Positions 1 through 4,557 of a stretch of 5,455 nt of DNA are shown one piece after another. Under the pieces are notes generated by a model that did not search any database, had not been told where the DNA came from, and was given only the letters and a program-made list of their open reading frames with translations. The DNA is from Campylobacteraceae bacterium UBA1877 (GTDB lineage Bacteria > Campylobacterota > Campylobacteria > Campylobacterales > Campylobacteraceae). The stretch spans positions 1-5,455 of the forward strand of contig DDHL01000085.1 in NCBI GenBank assembly GCA_002352945.1, in the 5' to 3' direction. Both the position numbers and the translations under genes were made by a program. Each line of letters begins with the position of its first letter. The first letter of the stretch is position 1.

Positions 1-36
1 CGTAGTCGATATTATTATGTAGAAACCTTTAAATGA
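1..36 (+). CDS. 3' end of an unidentified gene, cut by the window edge, possibly frameshifted
   Basis: Frame 1 is open from the window edge and reads RSRYYYVETFK before a TGA at 34-36. I do not recognise the product. The next frame, open from 23 to a TGA at 107-109, reads LNEFIRSHPELNNLSIAVV followed by TDVNASK. This looks like ordinary protein and has no usable start codon of its own. Joining the two frames at the TTTAAA run (28-33) by dropping one base gives a smooth C-terminus. The gene may therefore really end at 109, overlapping the recG start by 14 bases, with a single-base error, a mutation or a +1 frameshift near base 31. If there is no shift, it ends at 36. The identity cannot be settled from so short a tail. 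Confidence 0.4.
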   Translation, partial: RSRYYYVETFK

Positions 37-95
37 GTTTATTCGCTCCCATCCAGAGCTTAACAATTTAAGTATTGCTGTTGTAACAGATGTGA

Positions 96-1910
96 ATGCT
101 AGCAAGTGACCCAAAAGACGCCACTCTTTTTAAAAAGCTTGGCGTCAGTACACTTCTTGATTTAGCACTCATTTTACCCCACCACTTTGAAGATACAACA
201 ATTACTCCTTTGCCAGATCTGTCTAAAGATGCGGTGGTTTTTATTACATGTAAAGATCAGTTTAAAAGACCAAAAGCTTTACATGTAAAAGCGTGGTGCC
301 ACACGTGGGAACTGCCTGTTGTGCTTATATTTTTTCATCCAAAACCTTTTCATTATGCCCAGTTTAAACCCAATGCCTCTTTACATGTAAAGGCAAAACT
401 GCACCGCTTTGGGTCTTCGTGGCAGCTTGTGCAGCCAAAAATTATCACCAAAATAGATACTATCATTCCTCGTTATAAAACCCCGCTGCGCAATCCTAGC
501 ATGGTGCATTTAATTTCAAAATATCTCAATTTAGATGCTTTGAAAAATGAAGGACTAAATGAGTTTGAAGCAGCCATTTTAATGCGCTTACATGAGCCAA
601 CACCGGAGGGAATCAAAGCCCATGAAGAGCCGTTTTTTTCATCTAAAGCCCTTAATATTTTAAAGTTTATTGAAGCGTTAAATTATTTGCGTAAACTTTT
701 GAGAAAAAAGCACTTTTTTAAGGCGCAAGCATCTTTTGAAGCCAATCCAGAACCTTTTATGAAATCCCTTCCATTTGTTTTAACAAATGACCAAAAAAGA
801 GCAATTTACGATATTGCGCAAGATTTAAAATCTACAAATGCCTCAAGGCGAGTTATTATGGGAGATGTGGGCTGTGGCAAAACAGTTGTTATGCTTGCAG
901 CAATGGCAATGACTGCTCCAAGGCGTTCAATTTTAATGGCGCCAACTACTATTTTGGCTGCTCAAATCTACTCGCAGGCTAAAGAGCTTTTGCCACCAGA
1001 TTTCCCCCTTGCATTGGTAGCTGGAAAGGTTCGATCAAAGGATTTAGAGAGTGCAGTTGGAATTATCGGAACTCACGCGCTTTTATATGAAAATTTGCCA
1101 AAGTGCGATGTTGTGATGGTAGATGAACAACACAGGTTTGGGACAAAGCAAAGGGATTTGCTCCATAAGCTCGTTAGCCAAGGAGATTTGCAGCCGCATT
1201 TTTTCCAATTTACAGCCACGCCAATCCCAAGAACTTTAAGCATGATCCACTCAACTTTAGTAAAATATAGTTTCATAAAAGAGGTTCCATTTAAAAAAGA
1301 TATTACTACAAAAATCATAGGCAAGGGGGATTTTTCAAAGCTTTTAGAGCATATTGATGAGCAGTTAACTAAAGGAAATCAAGTAGCAATTATCTACCCG
1401 CTAACTCAAGAGAGCGAAGCTCATGAGTACCAATCCTTAGAAGAGGGAAGGGGGTTTTGGGAAAAGAGGTATGATGGTGTTTTTGTAACCCATGGAAAGG
1501 ATAGGGAAAAAGAGGAGGTTTTAGAAGAGTTTGCAAAAAATGGAAAAATTCTTCTTGCAACCACTGTTATGGAGGTTGGAATCTCTTTATCAAAACTTTC
1601 TACAATTGTTATTGTCGGCGCTGAAAGGATGGGTTTAGCAACCTTGCATCAACTAAGAGGACGCGTAAGCAGAACGGGACTAAAGGGGTATTGTTTTTTA
1701 TTTACTTACAAGCAAAAGAGCGAGCGATTGGCTGAATTTGCAAAAACTACCGATGGATTTACTATCGCAGAGTTGGATTTAAAGTATCGTCAAGGTGGAA
1801 ATGTACTAGATGGGCAGATTCAGCACGGAGAGGCATTTAAGTGGTTTAGAATGGAAGATAGTGAAATTTTACAAAAAGCAAAAAAGCGCCTAGAATCCCT
1901 AGGCGCTTAA
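96..1910 (+). CDS. recG: ATP-dependent DNA helicase RecG (short Campylobacterota-type form)
   Basis: RecG is a superfamily 2 double-strand DNA translocase that regresses stalled replication forks and processes Holliday junctions and R-loops. The 604-residue protein shows Walker A GDVGCGKT at about 256-263, the RecG-typical Walker B DEQHRFG at 343-349, motif III TATPIPRT at 373-380, TTVMEVG at 489-495 and motif VI QLRGRVSR at 519-526. The N-terminal ~130 residues, starting with a KLGVSTLLDLALILP helix, would form the fork-binding wedge. The protein is about 90 residues shorter than E. coli RecG, which fits relatives in this phylum. The C-terminal region at 561-578 (DLKYRQGG...GQIQHG) departs from the usual DLEIRGPGE...GTRQ pattern. 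A stop at 93-95 directly precedes the ATG, so no upstream in-frame start exists. No clear Shine-Dalgarno is seen, which suggests translational coupling to the upstream gene. The last codons double as a terminator for convergent hpf. Confidence 0.96.
   Translation: MLASDPKDATLFKKLGVSTLLDLALILPHHFEDTTITPLPDLSKDAVVFITCKDQFKRPKALHVKAWCHTWELPVVLIFFHPKPFHYAQFKPNASLHVKAKLHRFGSSWQLVQPKIITKIDTIIPRYKTPLRNPSMVHLISKYLNLDALKNEGLNEFEAAILMRLHEPTPEGIKAHEEPFFSSKALNILKFIEALNYLRKLLRKKHFFKAQASFEANPEPFMKSLPFVLTNDQKRAIYDIAQDLKSTNASRRVIMGDVGCGKTVVMLAAMAMTAPRRSILMAPTTILAAQIYSQAKELLPPDFPLALVAGKVRSKDLESAVGIIGTHALLYENLPKCDVVMVDEQHRFGTKQRDLLHKLVSQGDLQPHFFQFTATPIPRTLSMIHSTLVKYSFIKEVPFKKDITTKIIGKGDFSKLLEHIDEQLTKGNQVAIIYPLTQESEAHEYQSLEEGRGFWEKRYDGVFVTHGKDREKEEVLEEFAKNGKILLATTVMEVGISLSKLSTIVIVGAERMGLATLHQLRGRVSRTGLKGYCFLFTYKQKSERLAEFAKTTDGFTIAELDLKYRQGGNVLDGQIQHGEAFKWFRMEDSEILQKAKKRLESLGA
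1880..1908 (-). terminator. Intrinsic terminator of hpf, embedded in the recG 3' end
   Basis: Bases 1884-1893 (AAGCGCCTAG) pair perfectly with 1899-1908 (CTAGGCGCTT) around a 5-base loop. Read on the minus strand, the hairpin begins 8 bases after the hpf stop codon and runs into a T tract (1885-1880), then GC and five more Ts. This is a textbook rho-independent terminator for hpf. On the plus strand the downstream sequence is only GGTTTATTAG, so it would be a weak terminator for recG. The hairpin encodes the last residues of RecG and includes the first base of its stop codon. Confidence 0.85.
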
Positions 1911-1916
1911 GGTTTA

Positions 1917-2444
1917 TTAGTAAAGACCAAATTTGCCGTCGCTTCGTTTATACAAAACGCGCATTTTGGCATCTATATCGTTAAAAACTAAAAATTGCTG
2001 TTGGCTGTCTTTTAAAATTGCAAGGGCTTCGTCAACCTCCATTGGCTTATATAGATCCAGCTCAGTTGGAATTATCTCATCTACGCCCTCAAGTTCCTCA
2101 GCCACATCTTTAAGTGATGGAGCATCCTCACCGGCGGAGCCTTTACGAGTAGTAACCTTATCGTGGTGACGACGTAGCACTTTTTTAGCACGCTCAATTG
2201 CAGTATCTACAGTAGCATAAAGATCTTTATCTTTTTCTTTAATAACAACTGTATTCATATGGGCAAGGTTTAAGATGAGTTCAACTCCAAAACCCTTGCG
2301 ACCTCTCTTCTCATCGGCAGTTATTACAGCACGTACTGAAATAATATCGAGATTATACTTACTGAGTGCATCAAAACCTCCTTCAATGTAACTTTTGATA
2401 GCATCAGTGAGTTCAAACTGTTTTCCGACGATACTAGTATTCAT
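1917..2444 (-). CDS. hpf: Long-form ribosome hibernation promoting factor (HPF/YfiA, S30AE family)
   Basis: Long HPF binds the decoding region of the 30S subunit and dimerises 70S ribosomes into inactive 100S particles in slow growth or starvation; it acts in the cytoplasm. The 175-residue protein has an N-terminal S30AE domain (about 1-98; GKQFELTDAIKSYI start, basic RAKKVLRRHHDK helix near 85-96). A charged linker follows (about 99-120), then the C-terminal dimerisation domain (about 122-175) with the family pattern LYKPMEVDEALAIL, FLVFND and a terminal YKRSDGKFGLY. Both domains and the length match the long form, not the short HPF or YfiA of enterobacteria. The ATG at 2444 was chosen because AAAGGAG lies 5 bases upstream and the family N-terminus begins here. 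An in-frame start at 2486 would place 14 extra residues inside the promoter. It has its own promoter, and its terminator lies within recG. Confidence 0.94.
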   Translation of the reverse strand: MNTSIVGKQFELTDAIKSYIEGGFDALSKYNLDIISVRAVITADEKRGRKGFGVELILNLAHMNTVVIKEKDKDLYATVDTAIERAKKVLRRHHDKVTTRKGSAGEDAPSLKDVAEELEGVDEIIPTELDLYKPMEVDEALAILKDSQQQFLVFNDIDAKMRVLYKRSDGKFGLY

Positions 2445-2449
2445 AGTGA

Positions 2450-2456
2450 CTCCTTT
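2450..2456 (-). promoter_or_regulatory. Shine-Dalgarno of hpf
   Basis: On the minus strand AAAGGAG ends 5 bases before the ATG at 2444. It is the strongest ribosome binding site in the window and decides the hpf start over the longer reading-frame option at 2486. Confidence 0.85.
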
Positions 2457-2461
2457 CCTAG

Positions 2462-2474
2462 CCCCATTGTGGGG
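2462..2474 (-). promoter_or_regulatory. Small hairpin at the 5' end of the hpf leader
   Basis: CCCCA (2462-2466) pairs perfectly with TGGGG (2470-2474) around a 3-base loop. With transcription predicted to start near 2478-2479, this GC-rich stem sits within a few bases of the mRNA 5' end and 5 bases before the Shine-Dalgarno. The hairpin is seen directly; a role in protecting the transcript from 5'-end decay or tuning translation is inference. Confidence 0.45.
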
Positions 2475-2484
2475 ACTTATTAGC

Positions 2485-2493
2485 ATTATAACA
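2485..2493 (-). promoter_or_regulatory. Extended -10 sigma-70 promoter of hpf
   Basis: The minus strand reads TGTTATAAT: a perfect TATAAT at 2485-2490 with the TGn extension at 2491-2493. No -35 hexamer near TTGACA is visible at 16-18 bases upstream, which is common for housekeeping promoters in Campylobacter and Helicobacter relatives. The start would fall near 2478-2479, giving a leader of about 34 bases. It lies in the 90-base gap between the pseudopilin operon and hpf, so hpf can be expressed on its own. Confidence 0.75.
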
Positions 2494-2510
2494 TAGCAAA
2501 TCTTAAAGCC

Positions 2511-2531
2511 ATAGGAGTAAAAGGGTCCTAT
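2511..2531 (-). repeat. Inverted repeat upstream of the hpf promoter
   Basis: ATAGGA (2511-2516) and TCCTAT (2526-2531) form a 6-bp inverted repeat with a 9-base spacer. It starts 3 bases after the stop codon of the last pseudopilin gene and overlaps the expected -35 zone of the hpf promoter. No T tract follows on the minus strand, so it is a poor intrinsic terminator. It could be an operator or chance. Confidence 0.25.
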
Positions 2532-2534
2532 TTA

Positions 2535-2975
2535 TTATGGTTTTTGCAAAGTGCGTCTATGGAAGCGAATAGGCTCTGAAGTCACCCCATCTTTTGTAGA
2601 AACAAAGGTATCAACAATTACTGTAAGATTGGAGTCATCTGTAAAGATATTGTTATCTATGATGGCACCAGCACTGCATGGCAAGCCATTTCCTAAGTAA
2701 CTTAAAGTAATATTAATATCAAAAAGAGGCGATTCGTATGGATAGGTTGCATTTATCTTTTCTAAGCACCCGTTTGTGCTGTTGATTTCATGGCCTGAGA
2801 AAGCAAGCATGGCATACTCTGTTGCGCTTTGAGCAAGAAGTTCTGCTTGGGAATGTAAAAAGAGATCGTTTGTTTGCTTTGTGGCTTGGGTTGACATAGA
2901 TAGAGCTAGCGCTCCTAGTGTGGCGACAAGAACGATAAAAATAATTGCAGTAATTAAACTAAAAGCCCGTCTCAT
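2535..2975 (-). CDS. Pseudopilin-like protein, MshP/PilX/GspK-like
   Basis: This 146-residue protein starts MRRAFSLITAIIFIVLV, with a short basic leader and a single hydrophobic helix at about 5-25 in type IV pilin style. The likely prepilin peptidase site is A4/F5, but position +5 of the mature protein is Thr, not the usual Glu. Loss of Glu5 is the hallmark of tip pseudopilins such as GspK and PilX. The segment LLAQSATEYAMLA at 46-58 resembles the region after the helix in MshP proteins, and the length fits MshP. Two cysteines (70 and 100) could form a disulfide in the periplasmic head. The ATG at 2975 overlaps the previous stop as TGATG with AAGGTGG upstream; the longer frame would begin with TTG at 2999 and put extra residues before the leader. 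It is the last gene of the operon. The pilin-class call is firm; the MshP label is tentative. Confidence 0.8.
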   Translation of the reverse strand: MRRAFSLITAIIFIVLVATLGALALSMSTQATKQTNDLFLHSQAELLAQSATEYAMLAFSGHEINSTNGCLEKINATYPYESPLFDINITLSYLGNGLPCSAGAIIDNNIFTDDSNLTVIVDTFVSTKDGVTSEPIRFHRRTLQKP

Positions 2976-3883
2976 CAAAATACCACCTTCTCTTTGCAAG
3001 CTACAATTCTATCATTAGTTCCAGTTTTGTTATCATCGTGCAAACAGAGTTTAATGCGAATTAAGTTAGCATCTTGGCGAACTCTAAAGAGGCTCACATT
3101 TGTAGCTAGCAGACTTGAGCTTGCATTGTTGTCGTAAAAATCTCCTTGCCAAGGCTGGTAATTGTATCGCAAAGTGAGATTAAAATCTGACATATCGCCT
3201 TCTGGAACTAGTGCATATGCACTGTGAGCTAAATAGTAGTGTTCATAAATTGTGCTAGGTAGTGCGCTTGTTGGAAGGTTGATTGAGAGTCTGTCTGGAT
3301 TGGAAGGTACGAAAGTTACTGGCAGGGCATTTGTGCCATATGAATTTGCAGTTTTATCCCATCCAAAATCTTCAATATTTGAAGGGCGCTTAAAGATAAT
3401 TGCAGCCTCTTTGCCGCTTGTCATATCAACCTTTTTATTAGTAAGTGCTTCCATATAATTTGCTGCTTTTTCAAAATCACTTCCTGGACTAACAATCGTT
3501 CCAGCACTGCGGCTTGTGTTTGGATTTTCAAGGTCAACTAATCCTGTCCAAAGTGGAGTTGAAAGCCCCCTAAAGGTTTCATTGCTGTATCCAATCCATT
3601 CAATCACATCAAAATCGTTAGTTACTGAACTATCTGATAGAGCTAGCAAATCGTTTGTGGCACTATTTCTTGCAATGATGCTATCTTTTATTCTATATTC
3701 CAATCGTTTAGCAATCTGTTCTAAGGTTATCTCAGTTTGGGATTGTAGGCGTTCTATTGTGCGAGCTCGCAAGTAGTTTTGATACATTGAGCTTATAATA
3801 TCAGCTCCTATGGTAGAAATGATACCAAGAATAACAATGACCCACACAAGCTCAAGCATTGTAAAAGCTGGTCGTTTTACCAT
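2975..3883 (-). CDS. Large minor pseudopilin, PilW/MshO/GspJ-like
   Basis: This 302-residue protein carries a prepilin N-terminus: MVKRPA followed by FTMLELVWVIVILGIIS. Cleavage is expected at A6/F7, with Ala replacing the common Gly at -1 and the conserved Glu at +5 (residue 11). The hydrophobic helix (about 7-28) continues into a helix with alternating charge (about 35-65) and then a large head domain rich in Asn, Ser and Thr. Size and position suggest the PilW/MshO/GspJ class of minor pilins. Cys280 and Cys296 could close a C-terminal disulfide loop of the kind seen in type IV pilins. The ATG at 3883 overlaps the end of the previous gene by 7 bases (ATGGTAA). Its stop overlaps the next ATG by one base. 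It is expected to insert in the inner membrane and be matured by a PilD/GspO peptidase not encoded here. Confidence 0.82.
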   Translation of the reverse strand: MVKRPAFTMLELVWVIVILGIISTIGADIISSMYQNYLRARTIERLQSQTEITLEQIAKRLEYRIKDSIIARNSATNDLLALSDSSVTNDFDVIEWIGYSNETFRGLSTPLWTGLVDLENPNTSRSAGTIVSPGSDFEKAANYMEALTNKKVDMTSGKEAAIIFKRPSNIEDFGWDKTANSYGTNALPVTFVPSNPDRLSINLPTSALPSTIYEHYYLAHSAYALVPEGDMSDFNLTLRYNYQPWQGDFYDNNASSSLLATNVSLFRVRQDANLIRIKLCLHDDNKTGTNDRIVACKEKVVF

Positions 3884-4557
3884 GCTTGTTCCAGTGGACG
3901 GCTCTCGCCAATGTTGCTAGCATAAGCTCTTAGAGTAATATTAATGTCAGTTCCGGTGGTTTGGACTTGTAACATTTTTATATTTGTAATATTTGATGCT
4001 ATGGATGTTCTAAAGCCAAAGTTGACCGTTGAATCATTATAGCTTCCTGAAACAGGGCTGTCACTTACATAATCAACTGAGCTTTTTTGGTTGATGCCAA
4101 ATATTCTATCATACTCAGTTGAGTCGATTGTAACACTCTCATTTTTTGAGTCAAAATCGTCAATGTCTGGATATCCGCTTGAAATATTTGAAGTTGATGT
4201 AAAGCTTGCAGGCGGGGTTGGCGTGCTGCTACTGAGTCTTTGACGCCGATTGCCTAGGATATGACCAACTCGTCGTGGCGGAATCGAGCCAATGCTATCA
4301 AAAGCATCATTTGCACTAGCAATCCCATCGGTGCTTAGTGGCCGTATATATCCACTTGAGCTATCATAAGAGTTTGCATCCCAATCATAGGCTAAAATGT
4401 AGCCAATTTTAGCCTTTGTAGCAGTAATAACTTCTTGCTGCATCGCATAGGAGAGATTATTTTGTGTTTGCAGTATAACTGTAGGCAAGCTGGCCACAAC
4501 AATACCCATAATAACTATTGAAATAACTAGTTCTATCATTGATACACCTTTGCGCAT
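3877..4557 (-). CDS. Minor pseudopilin, PilV/MshD/GspI-like
   Basis: The start MRKGVSMIELVISIVIMGI is a classical class III prepilin signal: basic leader, cleavage at G4/V5, Glu at +5 (residue 9) and a hydrophobic helix at about 5-28. The mature protein would be 222 residues. The head is rich in Ser, Asp and Asn. It contains a low-complexity Ser/Thr/Pro stretch near 109-126 (SSSTPTPPASFTSTSN) just after a basic patch (NRRQR at about 103-107), which looks like an exposed loop. No cysteines are present. The ATG at 4557 overlaps the upstream stop as TGATG. A GTG one codon earlier (4560) has better spacing from AAGGA, but either choice gives the same mature protein. It lies second in the operon, after the large partial gene. 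The assignment to the PilV/GspI position rests on size and gene order and is tentative. Confidence 0.82.
   Translation of the reverse strand: MRKGVSMIELVISIVIMGIVVASLPTVILQTQNNLSYAMQQEVITATKAKIGYILAYDWDANSYDSSSGYIRPLSTDGIASANDAFDSIGSIPPRRVGHILGNRRQRLSSSTPTPPASFTSTSNISSGYPDIDDFDSKNESVTIDSTEYDRIFGINQKSSVDYVSDSPVSGSYNDSTVNFGFRTSIASNITNIKMLQVQTTGTDINITLRAYASNIGESRPLEQAW

Noticed and set aside
33..71. 12-codon ORF starting at an ATGA overlap before recG
   Set aside because: It is too short, has no Shine-Dalgarno, and the frame-2 tail in the same place looks more like real protein.
1073..1324. Minus-strand reading frame inside recG
   Set aside because: It is a shadow of the conserved helicase core, which includes the DEQHRFG and TATPIPRT motifs on the plus strand.
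1445..1469. G-rich run suggesting a G-quadruplex in recG
   Set aside because: Only three runs of three or more Gs are present (1445-1447, 1450-1454, 1459-1461); the fourth is a GG, and coding for EEGRGFWEKR explains the purines.
2445..2486. 14-codon N-terminal extension of HPF
   Set aside because: It would start at the predicted -10 element, has no Shine-Dalgarno and is not part of the family N-terminus; the ATG at 2444 has an ideal AAAGGAG.
2493..2510. Possible sigma-54 promoter (TGGC...TTGC) upstream of hpf on the minus strand
   Set aside because: GG and GC are separated by 11 bases, not the strict 10, the CACG part is missing, and a perfect extended -10 TATAAT sits just downstream.
2976..2999. 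TTG start 8 codons upstream for the MshP-like protein
   Set aside because: The ATG at 2975 forms a TGATG junction and gives a normal short prepilin leader (MRRA); the TTG start adds residues not needed by the signal.
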